DNA from: Datnioides undecimradiatus
Lineage: Eukaryota > Chordata > Actinopteri > Lobotiformes > Datnioididae
Assembly (NCBI GenBank): GCA_008933995.1
Contig: WARS01000014.1
Span: forward strand, 3,643,192-3,707,191
Direction of reading: 5' to 3'
Length of the DNA stretch: 64,000 nucleotides
Below, piece by piece: positions 46,851-59,379 of the stretch. A program made the position numbers and the translations under genes. Below the pieces are notes generated by a model, which ran no database searches, was not told the origin of the DNA, and saw only the letters and a program-made list of their open reading frames with translations. Positions within the stretch are counted from its first letter, which is position 1; every line of letters begins with the position of its first letter.

Positions 46851-48027
46851 AGTCCCTTTTTTCTGTGTGCTCATTTTTTAGTTTTTTACTGCTGTCTGCC
46901 ATCACATCACACACCTTAAGTAGAGAATGGAAAACAGACCCTGGTCTATCATGCTGCCTGATGCCACGCAAAAAAGACAAAATGATTCTAAACTAAACTT
47001 GGTGTCTATCCGGTTTCGCTTTGATCGTGAAAAGAGTATTAATTAGAGGAACCTTTCAATGCTTAAGTGGGAGGATCTCAGGTCCAACTGTTTTATATTG
47101 AAACTATACTCAAAGTACCTCTGAGAAAGTGGCGGTTGCCATGGTAAAATGAATAGATAAGGCACAGTGGTCTGTGCACATTGAGACACATCCAACTTTA
47201 TACACTTTAGGCAGATGATATTTTGGTTTTGTTTTTGCACACTGCTCTGAAATGAAAATGGTCTTTCTAAGCGAGTATGGCAATGAGGCTTGCGTATGTA
47301 TTAAGGGAACTTCTTTACATCATGATCATTCTGCGAATTTAATTATGGTTAAACAAGGACTATAATTTGTCACTGTTGCTTTGGGTGCTATTCATGCAGT
47401 CTGATCTTTACACACTGCACTATGTAGACTTTTATATTCAAGCGCTTTGGTCTTTTTTGTTTTACTGCTGAGACACCAGCACTCCTAATGAACAAAACCA
47501 AACAAAAAGGATAAAAAAAAAGAGATTTTTCCAACAAAACTTCAGTCCAGTCAGTGGGTGAGGCAGAAATGATTCACCATCTCCAATGCCATCATCATCT
47601 GTTTGTTATCTTTTTATTATTGTGTATGGACATACAATTCATCAAGTGGCAAATAATGTTTGTGCCTCACATTAATATGAAACCTGCTGAGATTTTCCTT
47701 CTCTATTAATTTTCAAAATTAGTCTTAGTTATTATATTACACAAGTTATTATGTTGTTCACTTAACCTAAAGTATGAGCTGGTTTGAAGACACCACATTA
47801 GTGCTGCTTGTCAGAGGACTGTGTAGGCCCGCACTAATGTTCACACACCTCTCTCACCCTCCTGTTGTGAGCTTTGTTGTGTGACAAGTAACAACTTCAT
47901 TATTTTCATTAGTACATGGAGTTTGGTGACTTCACTTAAATGCTGGCATAGCTGTGCACAACTGGAAGCTGAGCAGGTATAATTGGTGACAATAACTGCA
48001 AACACCTGTGGGGGTGTGCGTGGCCTT
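46851..48027. other. Non-coding, no gene recognised
   Basis: Unassigned A/T-rich sequence. No exon or repeat recognised before the hAT-like relic. Confidence 0.6.
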
Positions 48028-48260
48028 GAATCTGTAATAATGCATCCTATTTTATAAGTTGATCGTATGTTTTGTAACCGCAATTAAAATAAGTACAGCT
48101 GTCAGGTAAACACAGAGGAGTGGAGAGTACAGTATTGACCTCTGATGTTAGAATTATAAAACAGTGTTGTACTCAATGTACTCAATGAAAGTACAAGTTG
48201 CTCAAAATTACATTTAAGTACAGATGTTGAGTAAATATACTTATTTACATTCCACCGCTG
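48028..48260 (+). mobile_element. hAT-like teleost MITE, 3' part (copy B)
   Basis: Contains AATGCATCCTATTTTATAAG, GATCGTATGTTTTGTA and GGAGTGGAGAGTACAGTATT, and ends TTGAGTAAATATACTTATTT followed by ACATTCCACCGCTG. This is the right half of the common fish MITE whose end reads TTCCACCACTG. It is the same family as copy A at 10931-11228, but keeps the right terminus that copy A has lost. The left half is not recognisable. Confidence 0.8.
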
Positions 48261-51200
48261 GCTGCATACAAACTACATTTAAACATAAATAAAATAAACT
48301 TACAGCAAAATCATTCCATAAACAAATATAAATATTAAAAAAATACAACATATATCAACACTTGCTGTAAATTCTGTTAACATCAAATGTTACATAACTC
48401 TTTAACACATTGTATTACCATAGTGTGTAATTAGCTTGACCTAATGAACTTAAGCGTTTGTTTGGCCTGCTTTTAAGATGTGCTCATGTAATCTGAATTA
48501 AAATGCATGACCAAATTTAACACCCATCCTAATTACTGGATGGCTTACTTAATTAATTTACTAAATGTGGACTATAATCTGCTTGCTTAAAGTCGTTTGT
48601 AGCAAAGGAAAACATGAATATGTGTAGTAGAATCAAAGTTAAGTGTTAGTTCAACAGAAGTTTATGGATTTCTTTAACTCACATCACATCCTTATTGACT
48701 GATATCCAAACAAGTTTTAAAAGTTCAAACACTTATCACCATGCAGATGCTTTATTATTGAGCTGGGAAGCTCATAGCTGGGGTTAATGTGTGGATTGTA
48801 ATCATGATGACAAAAACTTGAGATAATCTCAATTTTACAGTGGCTTCATGAAGCCCCAGATATCTGAAACAAAAATATACTTTAAGCCACATCAAAAACG
48901 ACACACAGAGATATTGAAGTAGCATTTCTTAAAACTGCACACTTAGATTGATCTAACACCACTTCATAATTTCATTAAAATGTTTCCTCCTTTAAAAGAT
49001 AAGCCCTTACTTTTCATTTAGCAGATTACAAAGTGCCATTATTATCAGTTTAATTATTCGCAGTGAATAGAGGCTTTAATGAATAAAATGTCTACATACT
49101 GTAATAGTAGTGATTCACTCTCATTTAATGATGGTTAATTCTCCTCTCTGAGACACACTTCCTGTGCCTTGGTGCAGACACATAAAAACCACAACAAAAT
49201 GGGTTTGAACTTTAGATGCTGGAAAAAAAAAAACAGCCGCCATGAGTTCAATCATGGGCTTTTACTTCAGATACCGAAAGTGCTTTTGAAAAGAACAAAA
49301 TGAGCACTAATCAGATCAACAGCTGACCGTACAGAGTCCAGTTTGAATTTATGGATGGTTGGAAACAAGAAAAAACAATTTGTTATCAGCTGTACGTTCT
49401 CCCACAGAGGACAGTGCACAAACGTCAGTGTAATCTTGTGGAAAATACACAGAAATAAAGACGCCACAAATGATGGCACACAAGTTGTGGTCATAGGCCA
49501 AACAGCTCCTCAAGTTACTTCTTTTTAACACTAAAAAAAAGGATTTATTTGTTCATCTATCTGTTTTGGATTTGTGTTCTTAGGTCTCACTGAGCTACAC
49601 GTGTCTAAAATACACACAGTAACTTTTGTCAGCTTGGCCTTCACATCACTATCATCACTATTACAACTGGTTGCATAATAGTGCTGTAAAATAATATGAC
49701 ATACTGTTAAGTAAGTCCCTAATAATAATTTAATACAGTCATACATCACGTAAAAAAAAACTATTCACTTCCTGAAGGCTACAATATGCAACTTTTCACC
49801 TTGAGGCAACAAAGTCCATCGCGAGTCCTTTATTTGTCCCCTCAGGTGTGCAGGTTAGGCCAGCACTTGTCACTCAATTTGATGGGCAATTTGAGACGAC
49901 ATTCAGCCTGAGGCTGTGGTAACATAAAGCCACCATAAGCACTGAATACAGAGACAGAGGAAATCAATTCTAAAAAAAAAAAAAAAGAAATATGGCATCC
50001 ACAACTGGCAAACTGGCAGCTACACCCAAGTGACAGACACCCAAAACAAATGTCCACACCCCAGGACATCCTGAAGGCCCTAAAACAGCCTCCTTCCAGC
50101 AAGAGACTGATATGCACACAGGGTCAAACAGTATAATACTGTAGTTCCTTCATTTATTGAATTGAAAATTATATATTTATATAAAATGTGCAGTATATCT
50201 TACTAAATTTGACTTGACATATAAAAACTATAGTGTGTGAGAGCAAATGAAGACCATGTTTTATTTATTTACTGGTGTTTTCCTCGGCTGCACTGCTTTC
50301 TTGGCCACTGTAGCTGTGTTGGCCTCAGCACAAAACTGAAAACAAAGCATTATATCCTGCAATCCCACAATAATCTTGTCTTTAAGTCAATATAACTTTA
50401 ACACAAAAACCCAAAGCCAACACTTTTAAACTGAGCGTGTGCTCAGGCAGTACAGATCCTTTTCTGTTCAAAGGGGAAAATTTGCATCAAGACAAGTGAC
50501 AAGTAAGATTGTGCTTGTTTCACTGACTTGCCTGTGAATCTGACCAATATAACAGCTTTAATTGATGATATACAACTGCATTAACTGTGCATATAAACTT
50601 TATAGATAATCCCAACATTTAAGCGAATGTAAAAACAAGCTAGCAAAGATCTCTTGCAGTGTCTCTCCTCCGTCAGTCTCTTGTATACTTGTACATGTAC
50701 ATGGGCGCCCACACACACACACACACACACACTTTCTCACAGGCTGTCAATACATGATTGTCATATAGCACACTTACAGACATTTGAAATGACTTAAATC
50801 AGAGGATGCATAGCACAAAGCTGTGAGGTAAATACAGGCTGTCAGAGTGAGATGCGGCTCTAGATTGACTCTGTGCTGGTTACAGTATAATTTATAGAAA
50901 GCAACTTATTTCCCACTGCAACACACGTACTATCGGCTGAAAATAACCACTCAGTTGCGTGTGACAGAGCTCCGGTCAATATTGTCAATAGCTAAGTAGC
51001 TGGAACTACCATGGTGAGATGTTGTTTGGCTCAATCTGCAACTTCTCTCCTCCTAATTGCTTTAGTTAAATCAACTCATTGTGTTTGACTGTGTGTTTTT
51101 GTTTCTCACTCTAATGCTTGTGTGTACACACACATTAATGCGGGAAATTGGGTTAAAGCAAGAAAGAAGATCACACTTTGACATGCAGTGCAATCCACCG

Positions 51201-52389
51201 ACCACCAGCTTATTGGGATCATCTTTTGTCGACAACATAATAGATTTTATTTCCTGTTGAGCAGATTTAATAGACCGGATGCAAAGTGAATTTGCCTCCC
51301 ACAATATCCAACCACAATAATTGACCACTGGTTTGTTTGTTCAGTGTGTGCTAATTGGTCACAATGTACAGAGTGTACAGACATTAGCTGGAGCTAGCGA
51401 GGATCGTACGCACCGACCTTGTGTGTGCAGCGTGTACCTGTGCTTGACTGTGCGACAGCTCAGGCACTGAATCATCTCAAAACCCTCCAGAAACTCCAGT
51501 TCTTTGTTATTTTCCTCCAAAACCCCTCAATTTTAATTCTTATCACTGTATGTACACAAACTGGTGCCATAAAGCCTACGGGATTAACCACAAACTTTTC
51601 ATTCTGTCTTAACTTCAGCTTGTGCCACCCAGAGCAGGCACGTGTCTGCTGGCATCCACACACGTGTTTGCAGTGACTGTGTGTGCAACTGCGCCACCTC
51701 TAAATCTGAACATACAAACACACTCAAACAACTGAAAAAAACTCACAGCCCAGTTCCTGTGTACGTAAATGAAATGAAGGCCTTTAAATATACTATGACG
51801 TCGAATATCAGGGAGATTACTGATAAATGCAGCAGAAATGTATTGGAGTAAACGGGTGATGGTGGCCTATCTACTGTTTATACACTGTTGGCCAGTCATA
51901 CCTCCCTCCTCTTACAGTTGCCACAGTGATGATGCCCCTGTCGAAGTCTTTCTCATGCAAAGTGCTCACGCTGAAAAAACACGTCTGTGAAGATTCTGCT
52001 GCAGGTGACGGGTTATCGAGAACTAATAAGTCAAAGGCAGCTGGATTTGCTCTTTTATTCATGAAAACACTGATCTCCACTCGACTAAGCGGCTTCATCA
52101 GCTCAGCTGGGCTGCTGGCTGGTTATAATGCTGCTTTCTGATGATAAGAGCAAAAACCTGTATAGTGTTAATGTAGTAACTTCATTTATACGCAGCGGCC
52201 TTTACATTTCAAGTTCAAACAAAGCCAATTATATATACAGAATCCCATTGTAAAAATCAGCTATCCCACACCAACCACAGTGAGTAAATGTCAGCCTGTG
52301 TGTCTGGATAGTACTTCTACATCTAAGAATCTAACATAATAAAGCCTTTACAGGCATACTAGAGGCTCTGTGAAGCTGTACTCCTTTCA
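48261..52389. other. Non-coding, no gene recognised
   Basis: About 4 kb of unassigned, mostly A/T-rich sequence with a CA microsatellite at 50710-50732, an A-run near 49971-49986 and an ATTTGCAT octamer at 50480-50487. Open frames are under 95 codons without domains. Confidence 0.55.
50710..50732. repeat. (CA)11 microsatellite
   Basis: A perfect CA array of about eleven units. Confidence 0.95.
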
Positions 52390-52930
52390 GCTAATTGCTA
52401 CTGACAGCATGCTAATGTGCTCATAATGACAATTTTAATATGTTAATGTTTGGTAGTTTTAATATTTTTCCATGTATGCTATCACAGTTTAGCATGTTAG
52501 CAACACAGTTCAAGTATGAGGTAATGGCACACAAAACATTAAGTGAGAATAACATTAGTTTTGCAGGTATGTGGTCATACGTTAAAATATTTGTTCTGAT
52601 GATGTCATCTAGATGAAATGTAATGGGATAACAAGACTCGATGCGATTCATCATGTGGGGAACACAAACATCTGTAATAAGTCTAATGTTAATTCTTCCA
52701 ATAGATGTTGAGCCATTCGGGGGTGAGATTAACATTTTATGCCAATTTGTTTAGCAGATATTTCTTAGCATAAAGTAGGTGAAAACTTTGACCTCTAGGG
52801 GCACCAAAAAAATTATCTGGTGACCACCAAAGTTACCATGGGGAACCATAAATGTCTGTACCAAGTTTCATGTCAAATCGTTCTGTAGCTGTTTGAATTT
52901 CTGCCTGGATTAAAGTGGTGGACCGACTTT
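52390..52930 (+). mobile_element. Common percomorph interspersed repeat (GTGGACCGAC type)
   Basis: Successive recognisable strings are GCATGCTAATGTGCTCATAA, GTTTAGCATGTTAGCA, CATTAGTTTTGCAGGTATGT, GGGGAACA...ATCTGT, AATAGATGTTGAGCCATTC, TGTCTGTACCAAGTTTCATG and a final AAAGTGGTGGACCGAC. I know this order of motifs as one very abundant percomorph repeat. The copy is diverged, with the internal GTCTGTACCAAATTTCATGG module visible once clearly and once decayed. It has no open frame and I cannot place it in a superfamily. Confidence 0.8.
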
Positions 52931-53337
52931 GCTATCTATAAAGCTATGATGCTAGTGTGCTAAGAACAAGATTTAAAGCCATGTTCTGACAGTATTTATT
53001 AAAGTAGCTCCAATAACTACAGGACACTTAATCTATGCTTTATAACTGCATTTTACATGTGAAATCATTGCAGGTAAAGTCCTACATGAATGTACATAGT
53101 TTGTCACCGTGGAGCTCGGTAGTGAGTATGAGCGATATGAGAGATATCATGATCAAAAACATAACTAAATCTTATTTGATGCTGTTACCCTTTTGAAAGA
53201 ACTGTTCCAGGTACAGCACTGTGCAGTTTAATAAACAGAGACATTAGGCAGCCAGATGCAAAATGACACTTGTAGAAGGTCTAGGACAGATGGGGGGCAG
53301 AGTGTTAGATCTTGGAGCATGACCGTGAAGCACATAC

Positions 53338-53441
53338 CTGGTGTATAACCCTTGAACTCGACATGATGGATCGCTTCCATCAACAAGGTGCTGCTGATGT
53401 TGTGCTGAGCCCAAGATGTGCAGTGTTCCTGCAAGTACAAG
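53338..53441 (-). other. Candidate 104-nt exon (strong splice sites)
   Basis: On the minus strand an acceptor TCTTCCATTTCACCTGCAG is followed by 104 nt and a donor CCAGGTATGTG. Two frames are open: one reads LYLQEHCTSWAQHNISS..., the other LVLAGTLHILGSAQHQQ.... Neither is a domain I recognise. Acceptor, exon length and donor are all typical of an internal vertebrate exon. Real exon, non-coding transcript exon and chance remain possible. Confidence 0.25.
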
Positions 53442-53799
53442 CTGCAGGTGAAATGGAAGATATTTTTCAGAACATACAGAGCGCAAAGAGTTGACAGAGG
53501 GCCCAAGGCACACACTAACAACAATGGTTACATAAATAAGTGAGTAAATAGAAATTAGCCCATTACTTTTTATGGCAGCAGATTTACACAGTGCTGTTTT
53601 TGTATTTTAACTTAAGGCTCTGACAAGCAGGGCATCGCAGAGTCCTTTGAATTTTCTTGTGGCCTAGTTCAAAGATGAACAGACCCTTAGCTAAAGTCCA
53701 CACCAGAGTCAGGGCCATACAAAAACTTCAGTAGAGTTTGCTCCACCACCCATTCATTCACTCGCTGACTTTGTTAGCTTCTTATGGGCACATGTGGAG

Positions 53800-54380
53800 C
53801 GTTCCCACCCAGCGGCTAATCTCTAGTTCCCTGTGCTAGATTTCCTGCTTCAATGCACTGTAATGACATTTATATCCTTTTGTGAGTAGCCTACTCATAT
53901 TCCTTATAATTCCACCCACTCACAAATATGCATTACATTATGCTGTATATGGAGGAAACACTGTGATGATTACAGAATAAATTGTAAATTGGAGTGAATC
54001 TCTCATAAAATGCCCACCGTGGCTCTTCTGTACTGTGTTCTGCTGCTTGGCTGGTTATCATTAATTTTCATGTGGCGTATGCTTTAAATATGAATTCTCC
54101 CACAAAGCGTTTAATCAACAGTGCATGTGCTTGGAGTGCTTCTAGAGGCCCAGAAGGTGTTAAATGAATCATGGATTGCTGCTGGTCCTCTGGTGCAGGG
54201 GCTTGCAAGGTCATATCTGGCTGAAAGGGCAGAGGGCTAATAATCTACTCTCCCAAATTACTTTCTCTAACTGTAAGAGTAATGCCCAAATATTATCAAA
54301 GGATGTCATTTTTTATAGCCCCTGGACCTGGCGTTTCATTCCTCTTTTAATTAAGATTCACTGTGATTATGCTTAAACTG
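53800..54380. promoter_or_regulatory. Candidate conserved enhancer-like block
   Basis: Repeat-free block with ATCATTAATTTTCATG near 54058, TTTAAATATGAATTC near 54084, CTAATAATC near 54238 and CTTTTAATTAAGATTC near 54343. Homeodomain-type cores are dense and the sequence is complex. It is one of the more convincing non-coding blocks by eye, but not tested. Confidence 0.35.
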
Positions 54381-54653
54381 GAGACAGACAGTTAACAGCT
54401 GTTTTTCAACCAGGAGAGAGCTCAGGATTTGGTGGAGTGACAAAGGGTCTCACACACTATCAGATCAGACACACCAATCTGGGCTTCAGCACATATAGGC
54501 ACATTTTAAGGACAAGAGCTGGATTTTTCAATTACTTCTTACTATAAAATGTTCTTTTTGTGGGAACAAGTGTAGAACTGACATATCGAAAAAATCGAAA
54601 ATCGTATACTAAATGTAATGGGCCTATTAGAAGTCGGTAACAACTGGTTAATA

Positions 54654-55140
54654 TTAGAGCTAGACTGATAAATAGGCGGCTAATTGCAGATTGGTATCAA
54701 TATGTCGGCTGGTAAGTGAAAAGCAATGTCATCACAGGAATGCCAAAGAAATGTGGGAGGTTATTTAAACAGTAAAAACCAACCTCCAGTTTGTTCACCG
54801 GGGAGACCTGATGTGTTTATTAAATTTATTAAAGGTCACAACTCTTTGATAACAAATTTTAGAGGCTTCTAATCAAAAATGTTAACTTATGTTGTGTCCA
54901 TATGTATATCATCATTATAATTTTCTCTGTATCAGTCAGGTTTTTATAAATATTATTAAAACTATCAGAAGAGATTTGCACCGCTAGGAGCAGAATGATT
55001 TGTCAAACACTGAGAAACTGGCTTAATTGGCTTTTTTTAGTAGTAAATAATCAGAACTTGCACATCCAGTAGACACAGAGCAACATTGCCTCCTGATAAC
55101 TTTAAATGTTCACCGATGTATTTCTGGTTTGGTTTGCTAC
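54654..55140 (+). mobile_element. Decayed hAT-like teleost repeat
   Basis: It starts TAGAGCTAGACTGATAAAT and continues with ATCAATATGTCGGCTGG, resembling the TAGGGCTGGACCGATAAATC...ATATCGGC repeat of fishes. Later strings such as CACATCCAGTAGACACAGAG and CCTCCTGATAACTTTAAATG also have a repeat feel, but the right end is not identified and several elements may be joined. Confidence 0.35.
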
Positions 55141-57839
55141 CTCCTGAGAGAATATCCGTAGCTGACAAAACGCTTGACTTTCCTCACCACGAACTGCCCC
55201 TCTTCACCTTTTGGGCTGAACATGCAACAAAGTTTTGGCTTTACTGAGAAAATAGCTGTCCAGTATTTTATATCAGAAGGCAGGACAGAAAAACAAAACA
55301 TTGAGGTAAAAGCTCACAGGACACCTTTGTCACCATCCATGGCTTTAGCGTGGAATAGTTTGGTGTGGAAAACTGTATTAATGTATGTATTAATTAGGTA
55401 TGAAGTGTATTGTGGTGCTGCACCTCCACCATGTGACAGTTATAACACAACAAAAAGTTGGTCATGACACAAAGTATCTCTCAAAGCAGCTTTAACCTCA
55501 GCATTGTTTACACTTACAGCCATCAATAGAGTGCTCCTTAATTTCCATATCAGACTCTGCCGTAGTAATTGACATCAGCCTAAGTGCACACTTCATGGAG
55601 ACAGAGACACGACATCGCCTCTTCTGTTATTGCAATCCAAGCCTGTTTTTTTTTTTTTCTCCTCACTCCAGACACTCCAGGAGAGATAAGGACAAAAAAA
55701 ACCAAAAAAACACCCTTTTGGCTTGAACTTTAAAATGAAACACTTCCATTTCAATATTGCTAAAATGTATTTGACCACATAGATACATCTCACCAAGACT
55801 GTCTGGCTTGCACGTTTCAAACTACTATCACAGACATTGGTACACACACTGTAAGCAAAGCGCAGTGTTTTCAGGTCCTGTATACAGTGTAGATGTGGCC
55901 AGTATGAATTGGACATTGCTGCACCAGTAAATAACCTTTCTTTGTTACGGTAGCGCGGTGAAACCAGCTAGCATCCTCCACAACTTTTAGTAATTCTCAT
56001 TCCAAACCATGACTTCATTTATATATTACGTTTCCTGTAACTCACAGGACAAAGCAGATGCTCGTTTATCTTTGCCAGGCAAGTATCCTTTGGTGGAGAT
56101 TCATTTTTCTAACTGGTTACAGTGTGTAGTGTTGAAAAGACGGTTGGCTGCTCATCTAGTCATCTATTCACCATCTGTTGACTTTGGAGACACAGTTACC
56201 AGGTTATCGCTCTCTTTGGGCTCAAGTTTACTGACCGCAGGTTTCTGACAGGGCACTTTGTTTAGCTTGCTGGTTTTGCACAGTGCGATGCCACAGTCGG
56301 TTTCGGTGAGTGAAGAGATGCGTGTAATGTCGCGCTCGTGGCAAACTGTGGCTCGTTCACACAGATTAATGTCAACACACACGCATTCTCATAAATAGGC
56401 ACATGTTACGTAGTAGCAGATGATATGGTCCTACTCAATGCATAAGCGCCCAAGTGCCAGTAAGTGTTGTCAAATGCTCCATAAACTGGAAAAGTTAACA
56501 TTCCCCAAAGGCCCATCAGAGCAGCTTCACAAGCCTACAGTAAAACTCCTTTCCTAGGATCTTAACATTCTGAATACACACACAATGTTTCTGCAGTAGG
56601 TTTTGAAGTACGCAGAAAACTTTCATCCATCCAACAGCAGAGGTGTTATTAAGTGAAATGATGAGCAGGCTGAAACACAAATCTCGGCCTCTGTTCACTT
56701 CAAAAGGTCCATTGAACCTTAACAACCATGGACAGTGGATGTTAGTTGAGGCCCCCCCCCCGCACCCACGCTCACAAAATCCCTAGAGCAAATACTGTGC
56801 GCCGAGTGCGTCTGTATGTACAATGGGGTCAGATGTTGGAATGAAAGTACATGCACATTTTCTCACCGACCCCAAACAAATCCCTGCACTGAGCATCACT
56901 TTACTTGGTCCAACTACTCAATCTGCTGCTCTCAGCTTTTAAATGCTCAGTTTAAAATGTTTTAACTTGCACAAGCATTAACCACTGTCACTAACTAGTC
57001 GGGCTAAAAGAAACACATGTTCCAGTATAATCACCTCATCAGCAGGAATTTCACAAACATTGCGATAGAAAATAACAGAAGCTGGAGGCAGTGTACTGTT
57101 TCCAGATCCTCGTCTACCCTCCTTTTAGCTCGGCTCCACAGGGAGTGGAAGTGTGACAACGTTCTGTTTGCTGTTCCTCCCCACCTTACTGCCTACACGA
57201 GCTTCCTATGTTACTCTTGGGAGGTTCACCAGGCTGTTTTAACTTCAGCAGACTTTATTTTACTTTAATTGTCCTGTCCCTGAGCACAGAAAATGTATCC
57301 TTTCTTCTCCCAGATGCACTCTCGGTTGGTTTTATAGTTGTTGTTTTTTTTTGTCATCGTGTAGACTACAGTAGTTCCCTCTGCAGTGGATGATTAAAGA
57401 AAACAGTGTCTCAGAAATAACAGTTTGACACGACGTCTGACAACATGTCTGGTTTTAGAGAGAGCAGCTGAATATCAGTAATTTAGGCTGCTCTACCTTT
57501 TCTGACATTGTATGGTGCAGGAGGATCAGAGAGCTATGAAATACACCCAAAGGGATCAAAATGTCTTCTATGGAAAGTCAGTCTTAACATGCAAACAAGT
57601 ATGAGCAACATGTGCAAGGCTCAAACTAGAGAGCCTCTGTGGGCTCTTCTGCAAAACAGTCTATGCAGAAACATACACTTTGGTGCCTCTAGTAAATAAA
57701 ACTGGTAGGCATTTGGCCGTTTACTGTCGTCTCCCATATATCCTGAGTGCATGAATGGCGCATGTAAAATGCCAATTGTCTCTTTCAGCCTCCTCAGCAC
57801 ACAGTTAAAGTTTAGCCATCTGTTTCCACACATGACCTT
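55141..57839. other. Non-coding, possible unresolved repeats
   Basis: Unassigned sequence with a poly(T) run near 55646-55659 and a C-run at 56752-56761. Parts of 56000-56300 resemble interspersed-repeat sequence (TCTGACAGGGCACTTTGTTT) but no terminus or family could be fixed. No exon is recognised. Confidence 0.5.
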
Positions 57840-59000
57840 TCTTTTTAATTGCCTAAATTAGAGGAGAATGAGGAAGATTGGCTGCATGCTCAGTCCTGTC
57901 CATTTCTAATATTGAAGAAACAATTGTTATTTACAGTGACAAATAGTGCTGGGGAGCTATGTCTGTGTCAGCTGCTTTCCACCTGGCCATGTTGAACACC
58001 TGCCCAGAGCCAGTTTGGTTCACTGCAGATGGCTAAGGTGAGCTCTCTATCCTCAACAACCTTTCCTGCAGGCGGCACCTTGTGCATGGTGAGGGATGCA
58101 CCATCCAGTCAGTGCTATATCACGTTAATTCCTGCTCCCAGATATTAACTTCTCCTTGCAATATTGAATATGAGACGCTGCAGAGTCGAAGGAGAGAATA
58201 GAATTAGCCCTGATGAATGGGGGATGATAGACTAATCAACAACACGATCATGTACATGTATTCTTACAACCCAGGATTTAATTTTGTTAAAGTGTTGTCA
58301 AATATTGCTTATTTGTTCGTTTGTTTGTTTCAATATGATCTATTATTACTCACCCCACAACGTAAAGGAACACATGGCTTTATCGGAACATATCTTAGTG
58401 TGAAAGTCCTACTTTCATTTAAATCAGGCTTTTGTGCTGCTTTCCACAGAGGCTGTATACGCTCTCTGTGCAGCTAATCATGTGGTTTTGTGTTGGATGC
58501 TAGATTATGCTCCAGTTCTCAATGTGACTTCTGCGGTTGAATAGGTATTAAGGATAATGCTCTCATAGTGAAAATCACTTGGTATCTTTCAGTCGCCTAA
58601 TTAAAGCACTTGTCAGGGTAGCATTAATACACAAAACAGATAGGCAGCTATTTATTATAAACTATTCATCTGATAAGCTTGTTAGTGTACACAAGAGATT
58701 ACATCACAGTGATCATTCTTTTTTAACCAGAAATTTGTTTTTCAGTCATTCCCAGTGAAACACAACTCACTTACAAAATACAGTAATTACACATCCTGGG
58801 AATGGTTTCTATTATTGACCTTTTCCTACATGCAACATGTTGTGGAATTGCTCATTGAAAGTTGCTCCCTGCATTTGACCTGACTGATTAATCCATTTGT
58901 GTTTAATGAATCTATTACCACTAAAGAGGGGCCTTCTAATGAAAATGAAGATATGTCATCCATTCACCATTTAAATGAGTTGATTAGTGTGCAGGTCAAC
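57840..59000. promoter_or_regulatory. Candidate conserved non-coding cluster
   Basis: Over 1 kb free of recognisable repeats, with a GTTTGTTTGTTT tract near 58318 and CACTTACAAAATACAGTAATTAC near 58769 as the main motif-bearing parts. No open frame over 90 codons. Regulatory function is inferred only. Confidence 0.25.
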
Positions 59001-59379
59001 AATTCTCAAAGCTAACCAGGATTGCAAAAAAAATGTGAGCGTGCGTAAAAAAAAATTGGTATCTGCAGATGTCACTTTTGTAAATCATGTAACCATTTTT
59101 TGGTTCAAATTCTGATGTATTTTCATTGTGTTTGAAGAAGGAGGAATCCAGGGAAATGCCAGGAGCCATTGTTCTTCAGTTACCCAGACAAGCACAAAGC
59201 TAAGACCGACTGTGTAACAAAGCAGTACATCTTCTATGTGTCTTCCTCTTCTCTTTTCAGTGGGAACAAGTTAAACTTGTGACATGCTGCCATGGTGATC
59301 TATAAAAAATTAAGGCTTGTAAAATAATACAGGCTCCTTCCAGTAAGCTTTGTAAAAAATTGACAACAACAACAAAAAA

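Noticed and set aside
53228..53524. The full 98-codon minus-strand frame as one coding exon
   Set aside because: The internal acceptor and donor at 53441 and 53338 define a smaller, better-bounded segment, and the outer parts carry no recognisable peptide.
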